Shown: positions 26,162 through 37,504 of the stretch, one piece after another | How positions within the stretch are numbered: the first letter of the stretch is position 1 | Layout: each line of letters starts with the position of its first letter | From: Salinicola lusitanus | Lineage (GTDB): Bacteria > Pseudomonadota > Gammaproteobacteria > Pseudomonadales > Halomonadaceae | Assembly: GCF_003206045.1 (NCBI RefSeq) | Contig: NZ_PZJM01000004.1 | Location: forward strand, 283,272 to 347,271 | DNA: 64,000 nt | Direction: 5' to 3' | Notes under the pieces: model-generated | The model's database searches: none | The model's input: only the letters and a program-made list of their open reading frames with translations | Told to the model about the DNA's origin: nothing | Translations under genes and position numbers: made by a program

Positions 26162-27322
26162 ATGCTGGTAATCAACGCCAAACGGCTGTTCGTGGCGATG
26201 GCGATCGTTTTCGCCATCGCGCTACCGAAATCGGGGGTCGCCGTGGGCGGCATCCCCCTCAATACCATCTATCTGCTGATCTGCTTCTCGTTCCCGATCC
26301 TGTTCATCAAGGCGATCCTGGGGACGGGCCAACTGGGCCGCCAGGATCGCTACTCGATCTACATCTGGTTGCTGATGCCGTTCTGGGCGTTGTTCCTGAC
26401 GGTGACGCTACTCAATGGCATTGCCAGCGTCGGGATCTACTTCGGCTACATCATGGCGCTGATCGTGGTGCCGATCTTCTTCTACGTATGGTCGAAACGG
26501 CTGTCGGCGGAGAATGTACGCTATCTGCTGGTCTGCCTGCGCAACTGCACTCGGTTCGCGGTCGCCTTCGGTCTCTTTCTTTTCGTTCTCAAGATCGGAA
26601 CCGGGCAATATTTCTCCATCCCCGCACTGACCACGACCTTCGGTGCCGAGCGGACGCTCGAGGCCCGGATGAACGACCGCGGCGGAATCTACAAGCTGTT
26701 CTCGACCTACAACAACGGCAATATCTACGCGGTCTGCATGATCATGCTGCTGCCGGTCTACGCCGTCATCGAGAAGAACCGGTTGTGGCTCCTGGCGCTG
26801 ATGCTGACGATCATGTTGACGCTGTCGCGCACCGCCTGGGCACTGTTGCTGATCTACTGCGCGTTCGAGTACCTGATCTTCAACAAGGCGATATCGGTCA
26901 AGAAACTGATCGTGATCTGTCTGGCAGTGTGCCTGGTGGTGCCGGGCATCATCGGATTGCTGGGCATGATGGGCAAGGACGTCACGTTCCTCTTCGACAG
27001 CAATCTGGGCGGCCGGGCGGCTTATCTGGAGTACTTCTTCGATGCCGGTCTGATCTCCAGTACGCCGATCTACTGGTCCTACGAGATCCCCTACGTCTCC
27101 ATCGCGGAGTTCGTCGGCCTGATTGGATTGGTCCCCTTTCTGATGTTCTTCGCCAACATCGTGATGGCGCGGAGCCTCTTCGACGCGACCCGGCCGATCA
27201 GTCGCGCCGCTTCGATCGGATGCGTGATGTATTGGGTGGCGACGTTCTCCGATGCCGCGCTGGTGCTGGTTCCCACCTTCATCATCTATTGCCTGCTGGT
27301 GATGCTCTCTTTCAGCGAGTGA
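26162..27322 (+). CDS. Wzy-type O-antigen/capsule polymerase
   Basis: A 386-residue integral membrane protein with ten or more predicted helices and a larger periplasmic loop near the middle (around residues 145-190, TFGAERTLEARMNDRGG). This architecture, with little sequence conservation, is typical of Wzy polymerases and O-antigen ligases. Being in an operon with Wza, Wzb, Wzc and a flippase makes polymerase the best reading. The gene ends four bases before the next start. Confidence 0.78.
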   Translation: MLVINAKRLFVAMAIVFAIALPKSGVAVGGIPLNTIYLLICFSFPILFIKAILGTGQLGRQDRYSIYIWLLMPFWALFLTVTLLNGIASVGIYFGYIMALIVVPIFFYVWSKRLSAENVRYLLVCLRNCTRFAVAFGLFLFVLKIGTGQYFSIPALTTTFGAERTLEARMNDRGGIYKLFSTYNNGNIYAVCMIMLLPVYAVIEKNRLWLLALMLTIMLTLSRTAWALLLIYCAFEYLIFNKAISVKKLIVICLAVCLVVPGIIGLLGMMGKDVTFLFDSNLGGRAAYLEYFFDAGLISSTPIYWSYEIPYVSIAEFVGLIGLVPFLMFFANIVMARSLFDATRPISRAASIGCVMYWVATFSDAALVLVPTFIIYCLLVMLSFSE

Positions 27323-27326
27323 ATTC

Positions 27327-28404
27327 ATGAAAATCATGCATGTGTGCGAGACGGTGACCGGCGGCATCGCCACGTACCTCAACAACGTGGTGGCGGAGCA
27401 GGCGCGACGCCCGGAAGTCGAGGCCGTGTCGGTGTTGCTGCCGCTCACCCAGCTCGAGGAGATCAACCTGGGCGACATCGACGGGCTGCAGGGCAAGATC
27501 CATATCGTCGGGTTCGAGGGAGCGGGCCGGATCCAGCGACTGAAACATCTTGCGCTGCGTCTGCGCGGCGCGGTGTCCCAGGCGCGCCCCGATGTGGTGC
27601 ATGTTCACAGTACCTTCGCCGGCTTTCTCTGCCGCACGTTGCCGGTCTCTTTCCACGGCGCCAAGTTGATCTATCAGCCGCATGGGGTCGCGTTCGATCC
27701 GCATCGCATCTCCGGCCTCAAGAAACATGGCATCCAGTGGGTGGAGCGAGTGTTGTATCGACGCACCGATGGTGTCGTCGCCATCTCGGAGTATGAGCGC
27801 GCACTGCTGGAAGCGGCCGGGATGGGGGACAAGACGCTGCTGATCAAGAACTGTGTGCGCGATACCCGGGAAGCGATCGGCGACGAGCGCAAGGAGGACT
27901 TCTATCTGTTCATCGGGCGCTTCGATCGTCAGAAAGGATTCGACCAGCTCCACGCATTCTGGGGCGAGGATCGCCCGCTGCTGAAGATCGTCGGCGGCAA
28001 CGTCGTCGATTCCGATGCCACGTTCACCCCCCGCGACAACATGGAATTTCTCGGGTGGCAGGACAACACCGCCCTCGACGGGCTGATCGCGCGGGCCAAG
28101 GCGCTGATCGTCCCCAGCCGTTGGGAGGGATTCGGGCTGGTGGTCCTGGAAGCGTACCGCAACGCCACGCCGGTGATCTGCTCGAATCGCGGTGCGCTGC
28201 CCGAGCTGGTGAGTCATGGCGAGACCGGCTTCGTCTTCGACTTCGACGACTTCCCGGCCTCTCTCTGCGCGGCGATGACGGCCTTCGACCATTGCGACCG
28301 ACAGGCGATGGGGCGGCGCTGTCGTGAGCGCTACGAGCGGGATTTCTCGCCGGCCAGCATGAATGCCGAACTCTTGAAACTCTACCAGCCTAGTGGGCAG
28401 TGCT

Positions 28405-28412
<8 letters not shown>
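27327..28412 (+). CDS. Glycosyltransferase family 4 protein
   Basis: A 361-residue GT-B fold enzyme that adds a sugar from a nucleotide donor to the growing repeat unit. The N-terminal half has VCETVTGGIATYLNN. The C-terminal Glycos_transf_1 half has FYLFIGRFDRQKGF and the donor-binding EGFGLVVLEAYRN with its two glutamates, followed by VICSNRGALPELV. Donor and linkage cannot be read. Its end overlaps the next gene by eight bases. Confidence 0.88.
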
Positions 28413-30466
<2,054 letters not shown>

Positions 30467-30467
<1 letters not shown>

Positions 30468-31042
30468 TGGAAAGACGAGATCGATCGATGACTCGCCCGG
30501 ATCTTCGTGACCAGATCGAGCTCGTGCTGTTCGATGTCGATGGCGTGCTGACCGACGGTACGCTGTTGATCGGCCCGGAGGGTGAAGCGCTCAAGCCGTT
30601 CAACGTACGTGACGGCGTCGCGATCGGGCTGCTGCGGCAGCACGGCATCAAGAGCGGCGTGCTCTCGGCCAAATCGAGCCAGCCACTGTTGACGCGAGCT
30701 ACCCAGTTGGGCATGGACGTGATCAAGATCGGCTTCAGTCGCAAGCTCGAAGCCATCCAGCAGATCGCCGAGGAGCAGGGCATCGCCGCCGAGCGTATCG
30801 CATTCGCCGGGGACGACATCATCGACATCCCGGTGATGCGGGAGGTCGCTGTGGCCTACGCCCCGGCCGATGCCCACCCCCTGGTTCTCGCGGCCGCCGA
30901 CCATGTGATGACGACCCCGGGCGGTCGCGGTGTCGCCCGCGAGATCGCCGAGGACCTGCTCCTGGCGCGGGGCCTCGACCTGGCCGGTATGTATACACAT
31001 ATGCTGGGAGATGACGACGCGCTGCGTCGCCTGGTCCAGTAG
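30467..31042 (+). CDS. kdsC: 3-deoxy-D-manno-octulosonate-8-phosphate phosphatase
   Basis: A 191-residue HAD-superfamily phosphatase that releases Kdo from Kdo-8-phosphate. The nucleophile motif is FDVDGVLTDG with Asp23 and Asp25, followed by FNVRDGVAIGLL, GVLSAKSS and the metal-binding FAGDDIIDIPVM. The C-terminal TTPGGRGVAREIAE is typical of the KdsC tetramer. The start is either 30467 (overlapping kdsA) or 30488. Confidence 0.94.
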
Positions 31043-31088
31043 CACTCCGACGGGAGCGCGCCCGCTTGCGCCTCCCGCCATGCCTCAA

Positions 31089-31140
31089 GGCACCGGACTC
31101 CCCCTCCGGTGCCCGAGTCACCGACCGCCCGGTCGGTGAC
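31089..31140 (+). repeat. Two perfect hairpins in tandem between kdsC and kdsD
   Basis: The first is GGCACCGGA-(7 nt)-TCCGGTGCC (31089-31113). The second is GTCACCGACC-GCCC-GGTCGGTGAC (31117-31140). Neither is followed by a T run. They lie in a 313-bp gap (31043-31355) that otherwise holds no gene. An internal RNA-processing or stabilising element, or a factor-dependent pause site, is possible. Confidence 0.6.
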
Positions 31141-31355
31141 CCTGACGAGGCCTGGGTCCTCGATCCCTGAAACCCTCAGGTGTCGGAGGCACGGCCCTCG
31201 ACTCTCGATCCTATCGACATCTTCTTATCGCGAAGTCGCGCGTCCGCGCGCGCTCGAATCATGGGCCCAGATGCCGTCGGTGCGGCGTCATCGGTCCGCC
31301 GTCGGCAGTCGGCCGGTTCGGTCTGACAGCTACCCGTGTCAGGGAGGAGCAGTGA

Positions 31356-32288
31356 ATGAATCTGGAATATCTGGAAACGGCACGACAGGTCTTCGTCAAG
31401 GAAGCCGAATCGCTTCTGGAGGTTTCCCGCAAGCTCGACAACGACCTGAGCGCCGCCATCGACGCCATCCTGCAGACCCCGGGGCGGGTGATCGTCTGCG
31501 GGATGGGAAAATCCGGGATCGTCGGTCGCAAGATAGCGGCGACGCTGGCGAGTACCGGCAGCCCGAGCTTCTTCATGCATCCAGGGGAGGCCTACCACGG
31601 CGACCTGGGCATGGTGACGCCCCACGACGTCTTCCTGGCGATCTCCAATTCCGGAGAGACGGAGGAGGTCGTCAAGCTGATCCCGTATCTCAAGGATAAC
31701 GGCAACTATCTGGTCGGCATGACCGGTAACCGGGGCTCGACGCTGGCGCGCGCTTCCCACAGCCATCTCGATATCGGTGTCGTCGAGGAGGCTTGTCCGC
31801 TGCAGCTGGCGCCGACATCGTCGACCACCGCCACGCTGGCGATGGGGGACGCGCTGGCGGTGACGCTGATGAAGGCGCGGGACTTCCAGCCCGAGAACTT
31901 CGCCCGATTCCACCCGGGGGGCTCGCTCGGGCGCCGCCTGCTGAGCCGGGTCGAGCACGAGATGCACAGCGACAACCTGCCGGTGGTCAAGGCGGAGGCG
32001 GAGGTGCTCGATGTGATCCAGGCGATGTCGCGCGGACAGTTGGGGATGGCGGTGGTCCAGCACAACGACAGTTGGGGCGTCATCACCGATGGCGACATCC
32101 GCCGTGCCATCGAGAAATACGGCGAATACGTCTTCTCCAAGAAGGCCTATGACTTCATGACGCCGCAGGCGTCGCGAATTGCTCCAACGGCCCGCGTCGA
32201 GGACGCGCTGGTGATGATGGAGTCCAAGAAGATCAATGCCCTGCTGGTCTTCGACAGCGACCGACTGGTGGGGGTTTTCCAGAAATAG
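31356..32288 (+). CDS. kdsD: Arabinose-5-phosphate isomerase (KdsD/KpsF family)
   Basis: This enzyme converts ribulose-5-phosphate to arabinose-5-phosphate, the first step to Kdo. The 310-residue protein has an SIS domain at about 40-175 (VIVCGMGKSGIVGRKIAATL, AISNSGETEEVV, APTSSTTATLAMGDALA) and two CBS domains at about 205-310. The conserved RFHPGGSLGRRLL joins the two. It is slightly shorter than E. coli KdsD (328). A strong GGAG site precedes the start. With kdsA and kdsC it gives the operon its own Kdo supply; kdsB (CMP-Kdo synthetase) is not in the window. Confidence 0.93.
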   Translation: MNLEYLETARQVFVKEAESLLEVSRKLDNDLSAAIDAILQTPGRVIVCGMGKSGIVGRKIAATLASTGSPSFFMHPGEAYHGDLGMVTPHDVFLAISNSGETEEVVKLIPYLKDNGNYLVGMTGNRGSTLARASHSHLDIGVVEEACPLQLAPTSSTTATLAMGDALAVTLMKARDFQPENFARFHPGGSLGRRLLSRVEHEMHSDNLPVVKAEAEVLDVIQAMSRGQLGMAVVQHNDSWGVITDGDIRRAIEKYGEYVFSKKAYDFMTPQASRIAPTARVEDALVMMESKKINALLVFDSDRLVGVFQK

Positions 32289-32458
32289 CGGGCGGGTTCG
32301 GGAGACTGTCCGCCGAAACCCGAGCGTGATTTCCCCGGACGCTTTCAAGGATGGATCTCGACGACGGAGTGTGGAATGACCTTCAAGGATGAGGTTCGGC
32401 AACCGTTTTCAACAACAGCTATGTCAAGGGTCATCAGGATGGTATCGGGAGAACGAAT

Positions 32459-33820
32459 ATGAAGAGTCTGAATCCTGTCAGGCGGTTGGCACCGTTGATC
32501 GACGTCATGGCGATTCTGCTGGCGGGGATTCTCGCCAACGGGATCCGGTTCCAGACGACGCAGCTGGAGAGCGTCAACAAGCTGGTCCTGATCGTGATGG
32601 CGCTGGCCGTGGTGCTGATCAACCTGTCGGGTGGCGGTTACAGCAAGTGGCGCTCCACCCGGCTGCGCAGCCGGATCTATCGGCTGCTATGGGTATGGGC
32701 CGCGGTATTCGCGGCGGTGAGCATCCTGATGTTCCTGCTCAAGCTGTCGGACGAGGTCTCCCGCCAGTGGCTGGTGTTCACCTTCATGCTGTCGTTCTGC
32801 CTGGTCGCCGCCTCCCGGGCGCTGCTGATGATGCTGACGATGTACCACAATGGCAGCATCCGCAATCGACGCAAGGTGTTCCTGGTCGGACCTGAGGAGA
32901 ATCTGCTCGATGTGGCGCGTTCGTTGCGTCGGCATCAGGAGCAGGGGTATGCGATCGCCGGTGTCTGTCGCGGGCGTGTGCTGCGGGCGGAGAAGGCGCC
33001 ACGCAACCTGGCTCGCCGGGTGGAGAAGTCGGGTGCCCATGAGGTGTGGATCTGTCTGTCGGTCTCCGAGGGCGAGCATGTCAAGGCGATCATGTACAAC
33101 CTTCGCCACCTGCCGTTGGAGATTCGCTTCATCCCTCATTTTGCCGACATCCCGCTGCTCAACCATCGCGTCAGCCATATCGCCGGCACCCATGCCATCG
33201 ATCTGAGTGTCAGCCCGATTGCCGGCAGTGCACTATGGGTCAAGCGGCTCGAGGATATCGTCATCGGCGGGCTGATCCTGCTGCTGATCGCGCCGGTCTG
33301 TGCGGCTTGCGCCATCGCCGTCAAGTTTTCCTCCCCCGGCCCGGTGCTGTTCAAGCAGCTGCGTACCGGCGCCAACGGTCAGGACGTTCAGGTCTACAAG
33401 TTTCGCTCGATGAAACTGCATCAGGAGGAGAACGGCCAGGTCGCCCAGGCGACGCGGCGGGATCCTCGAATCACGCGGGTCGGCGCGTTTCTGCGCCGTA
33501 CCTCGCTGGATGAGTTGCCGCAGTTCATCAACGTGATTCAGGGACGCATGTCGATCGTCGGCCCGCGGCCCCACGCCCTGGCGCACAACGAGTACTACAA
33601 GGATCTGGTCGAGTCGTACATGCAGCGGCACATGGTGAAACCGGGAATTACCGGCTGGGCCCAGGTTCGCGGTTTCCGCGGTGAGACCGATACGCTGGAC
33701 AAGATGCAGCACCGCGTCGAGCACGACCTCTGGTACATCAACAACTGGTCCCTGCTGCTGGACCTCAAGATCATCTTCCTGACGGTCTTCAAGGGCTTCA
33801 CCGGCAACAACGCTTACTGA
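32459..33820 (+). CDS. Initiating undecaprenyl-phosphate sugar transferase, WcaJ-like
   Basis: A 453-residue polyisoprenyl-phosphate hexose-1-phosphate transferase. Four or more N-terminal helices and a soluble CoA-binding-like domain are followed by a membrane hairpin (VIGGLILLLIAPVCAAC) and the catalytic BacTransf domain with FKQLRTGANGQ, KFRSMKLHQ, LRRTSLDELPQFINV, GPRPHA and KPGITGWAQVRGFRGET. It would load the first sugar phosphate, probably glucose by similarity to WcaJ, onto undecaprenyl phosphate, starting the repeat unit. It is separated from kdsD by 170 bp. Confidence 0.92.
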   Translation: MKSLNPVRRLAPLIDVMAILLAGILANGIRFQTTQLESVNKLVLIVMALAVVLINLSGGGYSKWRSTRLRSRIYRLLWVWAAVFAAVSILMFLLKLSDEVSRQWLVFTFMLSFCLVAASRALLMMLTMYHNGSIRNRRKVFLVGPEENLLDVARSLRRHQEQGYAIAGVCRGRVLRAEKAPRNLARRVEKSGAHEVWICLSVSEGEHVKAIMYNLRHLPLEIRFIPHFADIPLLNHRVSHIAGTHAIDLSVSPIAGSALWVKRLEDIVIGGLILLLIAPVCAACAIAVKFSSPGPVLFKQLRTGANGQDVQVYKFRSMKLHQEENGQVAQATRRDPRITRVGAFLRRTSLDELPQFINVIQGRMSIVGPRPHALAHNEYYKDLVESYMQRHMVKPGITGWAQVRGFRGETDTLDKMQHRVEHDLWYINNWSLLLDLKIIFLTVFKGFTGNNAY

Positions 33821-33954
33821 TCCCCCTGTGTCCGGCCGCGGCCGGCGGCCGCAGATCTCTCACATCAAACGCGATCCCACCGCTGCCTTCATCCGCTATG
33901 ACGTCGGCGGGGCAGGTGTGGCGCGCTTCAACCCAATGCCCAAGGAAAGCTCTC

Positions 33955-35013
33955 GTGGAACAGACGACGGCAGCACGCTATCGATGGATCGATCTCGTCA
34001 GAGGGACGGCGGTCGTCCTGGTGATCGTGCTTCACTCCCAGTACGGGATTTCGATTCGCTATGACGGACTCTGGTCCTGGCTCCCGCTGATGTCGGAATA
34101 CCTGGCGCCGTTCAGGATGCCGGTGCTGATGTTCCTGTCGGGACTGATGGTGGCGCGGTCGCTCCAGAAAGGGCCGCGCCGGTTCTTTACCGGCAAGCTG
34201 AAGAACATCGCTCATCCCTACGTGGTGTGGACCCTGGTCGCCTTCGTGCTCTATTCGCTGCGCTGGGTGCTGATGAACGAACCCATGCCGGATGAGCTGT
34301 TTCCGCTGCTGATCCTGCCCTACAACTATCTCTGGTTCCTGTACTGCCTCTTCATCTACTACATCCTCGCTTTCTTCCTGTTCAAGTTGAGTGCCAAGGG
34401 CGCGGTCGCGGTGACGCTGGTCGGCTATCTGCTCTATTTCTATCTGGCCCAGCACCTGGCGCCGGACTGGCTGCTGGTGCCGGACGACGACGGCCGGATG
34501 GTGCCGACGCTACCGACCAAGATCGTCTTCTATGCGGTCTTCTTCATGCTCGGCGGCTGGCTGGGCGAAAACCTGAGCAGATTCGCCGAGGGTCTCGCGC
34601 GGCTGAATCCGATAGTGGTCTGGCTGCTGGTGGCGATCTGCCTGGCGGGCTACCTGCTGCCGCTCCATCCGTTCTCACCGGTCTATCTGCTGATCTCCCT
34701 GGCATCGCTGGTGCCGCTGGCGCGTCTCGCCATGCTCGGTTGGGTGCAGCGTTGCACAACCCTGCTGCAGTGGTGCGGGCGCCAGTCGATCGTACTTTTC
34801 GTGGCCCACATGCCGATCATCCTGGTGGTCGTCACGGTCCTGTCGAAAGCGATGCCCGACTCGAATGCCAACCTGGTGTTCGCGCTGCTCTTCGCCGTGA
34901 CCTTTGTCTGCTGTTGTGTTCTGGCGCGGATGTCTCAGCGCTGGGCCGCGGTCAGGTTCCTGTTCGCCTACAACCTGAAGGGGCGCCAGGTCCGGGTCGG
35001 GAGCCGAGCCTGA
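33955..35013 (+). CDS. Acyltransferase 3 family membrane protein
   Basis: A 352-residue protein with about ten transmembrane helices. N-terminal family motifs are YRWIDLVRGTAVVLVIVLHS and APFRMPVLMFLSGLM. Such proteins add acyl groups, often acetyl, to sugars on surface polysaccharides. The start is GTG at 33955, which has AAGGA nine bases upstream. The frame extends to 33898 without such support. It probably decorates the capsule repeat unit. Confidence 0.85.
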   Translation: MEQTTAARYRWIDLVRGTAVVLVIVLHSQYGISIRYDGLWSWLPLMSEYLAPFRMPVLMFLSGLMVARSLQKGPRRFFTGKLKNIAHPYVVWTLVAFVLYSLRWVLMNEPMPDELFPLLILPYNYLWFLYCLFIYYILAFFLFKLSAKGAVAVTLVGYLLYFYLAQHLAPDWLLVPDDDGRMVPTLPTKIVFYAVFFMLGGWLGENLSRFAEGLARLNPIVVWLLVAICLAGYLLPLHPFSPVYLLISLASLVPLARLAMLGWVQRCTTLLQWCGRQSIVLFVAHMPIILVVVTVLSKAMPDSNANLVFALLFAVTFVCCCVLARMSQRWAAVRFLFAYNLKGRQVRVGSRA

Positions 35014-35117
35014 CGCCCCTCGGCCAGGGGGAGATCCAGAGGGCCGCCGTCGGCGGTGAGGGTTTGAAAAGTGCTTTCCGCCGGACATTCGCCGTCCCGC
35101 GGGAAAGTACTTAGGGA

Positions 35118-37103
35118 ATGGAAAGGAGCCATTCGTTGGGCAAGGAACGTAAGTATCTCTACGAGATTCAGGGGTTGCGGGCCGTCGCGGCCCTGATGGT
35201 CGCTGTCTATCACATCTGGATTCAACGCGTCTCGGGCGGCGTCGACGTCTTCTTCGTGGTTGCCGCCTTCTTCGTCGTGGGATCGCTGATACGTCGGGTG
35301 CCGCTGTCGTTGGCCGACGTGCTGGATTACTACGGCAAGACGCTGCGCCGGCTGCTCCCGAGCGCGGCGCTGGTGGTGTGCACGACGATTCTGCTGTCGA
35401 TGTGGTTGATGCCGGACTCGATGTGGCGCAATCAGATCAAGCATGCAATGGCATCGATGCTGTTTCTGGAGAACTGGTCGCTGGCGTTGACCGCCACCGA
35501 CTATCTCCAGCAGGGGGCACCGCCGTCGCCGTTCCAGCAGCTCTGGGCACTGGCGGTTCAGGTGCAGTTCTATTTCGCGTTTCCGCTGCTGCTCTGGGCA
35601 GGGTTGAAGCTAGATGCACGCCGTGGGCGTCGGGACAACCACGCCTGCGTGCTGTTGCTGATGGCGGTCACCGTCCTGTCGCTCTGCTACAGCATCTACA
35701 TTACCGAGAAGAATCAATCCTGGGCCTATTTCGACACCTTTGCCCGGGCCTGGGAATTCGCCCTCGGTGGGCTGCTTGCGCTCGGGGTGTCGCGGGTCTC
35801 GCTGTCACCGCCCGCTGCGAAGGTCCTGGGCTGGATCTCGCTGGTCGTGCTGACGACCTTCGCCCTGTTTCTCGACGTTTCGACCCTGTTCCCCGGCGTC
35901 GTCGCCCTGGTGCCTGTGCTTGCCGCGGTCGGAATCGTCATCGCGGCGCGGAATCGGTGCGACATGCGGGTGCTGAACAACCGGTTCGTCGTCTGGTTTG
36001 GCGACATGTCGTTTTCGTTCTATCTCTGGCACTGGCCGCTGCTCTCGTTCTATCGCTATGTCACCGGAGAGTTCGACGTTGGCCTCCTCCCGGGGCTGGC
36101 AATCATCGGCGGGGCCGGCGTGTTCGCCTTCCTGACGACATGGGGCCTCGAGACGCCGGTGCGGCGCTCGCCGCTGCTGTCTCGCCGCCGCATTAACACC
36201 TATGGCGCCTGCGTGCTGTTGATGGCGTTTCCGCTTGCCTCGTTGGCAATGTGGTATCAGGACTATCAAGGACGTAGCGCGGCAGCCAGATCGGAACTCG
36301 CGACCTTCCTGCGCGCGCCCGACGTTGCCGATCACGATCTCCAGCCGTCGACCCTGATCGCCAGCCTGGATCTGCCCGCTTCCTCGTTCGATGGTTGCCA
36401 TCAGAACTATCTGCAGCCCGAGGTCCGGGAGTGTACCTATGGCGATCCGAAAGCGGACTATACGGTCGTGCTCGCGGGCGGCTCCCATGCCCAGCACTGG
36501 TTGGCAGCGCTGAAGGTCGCAGCGGAGCGTGAGGCGTTCCGGTTGATCTCGATGACCAAGGGGGCCTGTATGCTATCGACCGATCCGCATGCCCGCTATC
36601 AGGTCAACCCCTCCTGTCTGGCATGGAATCGCGAGGCACTCGAGCGCCTCGGCGAGTTGAAACCCGACCTGGTATTCACCACGGCGACTCGGGGGCAGGG
36701 GGCGGAGGAGCGCGTGCCAAAGGGATACCGACAAGCCTGGCAGCGGTTGGCCGACGACGACATCGACGTGCTCGCGATTCGCGACAACCCCTGGTACGGC
36801 TTCGACGTGCCCAAGTGCGTCGACCTCCAGGATAATCCGAGCGTGGCGTGTTCCATCTCCAGGCGCTCGGTATTGAAGGCGCAATCGCCCACCGGCGAGG
36901 TTCACCTGCCGAACGTCCAGTTCGCCGACCTGAGCGATCTCTTCTGCGACGACCAGCGCTGCTCGCCGCTGCGGGACAACGTATTGGTCTACCGCGACGA
37001 CCATCACATTACCAACACGTTCTCCCATCTGGCGGCAGATCGCATCATCGCGGCGCTGCATCGGGCGGAGTCGACATTCGACGACTCTCCTCGAGGGCGC
37101 TGA
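35118..37103 (+). CDS. OafA-type acyltransferase with C-terminal SGNH domain
   Basis: A 661-residue O-acyltransferase. Residues 1-370 form the membrane AT3 domain (YEIQGLRAVAALMVAVYHI, FFVVAAFFVVGSLI). Residues 400-661 form a periplasmic SGNH domain with VVLAGGSHAQHW in place of the usual GDSH and a C-terminal DDHHITNTFSH that may hold the other catalytic residues. AT3-SGNH fusions O-acetylate LPS or capsules. A TTG at 35136, with AAAGGAG seven bases upstream, is a serious alternative start. It is the second acyltransferase in the locus. Confidence 0.87.
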   Translation: MERSHSLGKERKYLYEIQGLRAVAALMVAVYHIWIQRVSGGVDVFFVVAAFFVVGSLIRRVPLSLADVLDYYGKTLRRLLPSAALVVCTTILLSMWLMPDSMWRNQIKHAMASMLFLENWSLALTATDYLQQGAPPSPFQQLWALAVQVQFYFAFPLLLWAGLKLDARRGRRDNHACVLLLMAVTVLSLCYSIYITEKNQSWAYFDTFARAWEFALGGLLALGVSRVSLSPPAAKVLGWISLVVLTTFALFLDVSTLFPGVVALVPVLAAVGIVIAARNRCDMRVLNNRFVVWFGDMSFSFYLWHWPLLSFYRYVTGEFDVGLLPGLAIIGGAGVFAFLTTWGLETPVRRSPLLSRRRINTYGACVLLMAFPLASLAMWYQDYQGRSAAARSELATFLRAPDVADHDLQPSTLIASLDLPASSFDGCHQNYLQPEVRECTYGDPKADYTVVLAGGSHAQHWLAALKVAAEREAFRLISMTKGACMLSTDPHARYQVNPSCLAWNREALERLGELKPDLVFTTATRGQGAEERVPKGYRQAWQRLADDDIDVLAIRDNPWYGFDVPKCVDLQDNPSVACSISRRSVLKAQSPTGEVHLPNVQFADLSDLFCDDQRCSPLRDNVLVYRDDHHITNTFSHLAADRIIAALHRAESTFDDSPRGR

Positions 37104-37223
37104 AACACCTGAGCACCGGCGGGTTACCGCCGGCGCGTCATCCGGTGCTGGCGAGCCGCCCTCGTGCCCGAGCTCCACAGTGCACGCCCCTCATCGATCC
37201 CATCAGCCGCAGGAGAGTGTGTC

Positions 37224-37424
37224 ATGCCGAGTCGACGTCAAGTGCTGGCCGCGGGACTGGGCGGCCTGGCGATCATCGTCATGCCGTCCCTGGCCGTGGG
37301 AGCCAGCCAGCGATCATCCAAGTCATCTTCGAGGTTACCGGACCCGGCAGGGTGGGTTCAGGAAACCCCGCCCCAGGGTGAGATCCGTCTGCGTCAGGCG
37401 GAGGGACTTATCGTGCTGGGCTAG
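37224..37424 (+). CDS. 66-residue protein with a Tat-like leader
   Basis: A small gene with an AGGAGA ribosome site eight bases before the ATG. The protein starts MPSRRQVLAAGL, with the twin-arginine pattern SRRxVL, followed by a hydrophobic stretch ending near AVGAS. The mature part would be about 40 residues, polar and without cysteines (SRLPDPAGWVQETPPQGE). I do not recognise a family. It follows the AT3-SGNH gene by 120 bp in the same direction and is probably the last gene of the operon. Export through Tat is an inference. Confidence 0.6.
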   Translation: MPSRRQVLAAGLGGLAIIVMPSLAVGASQRSSKSSSRLPDPAGWVQETPPQGEIRLRQAEGLIVLG

Positions 37425-37504
37425 CCCGACATCTCGTAAGGTGGCAAGTGGGCCGGGCTGAAGAGAAACGGTTCGCGAGCGTGGCGACGCTACCGAGGCC
37501 CGGC

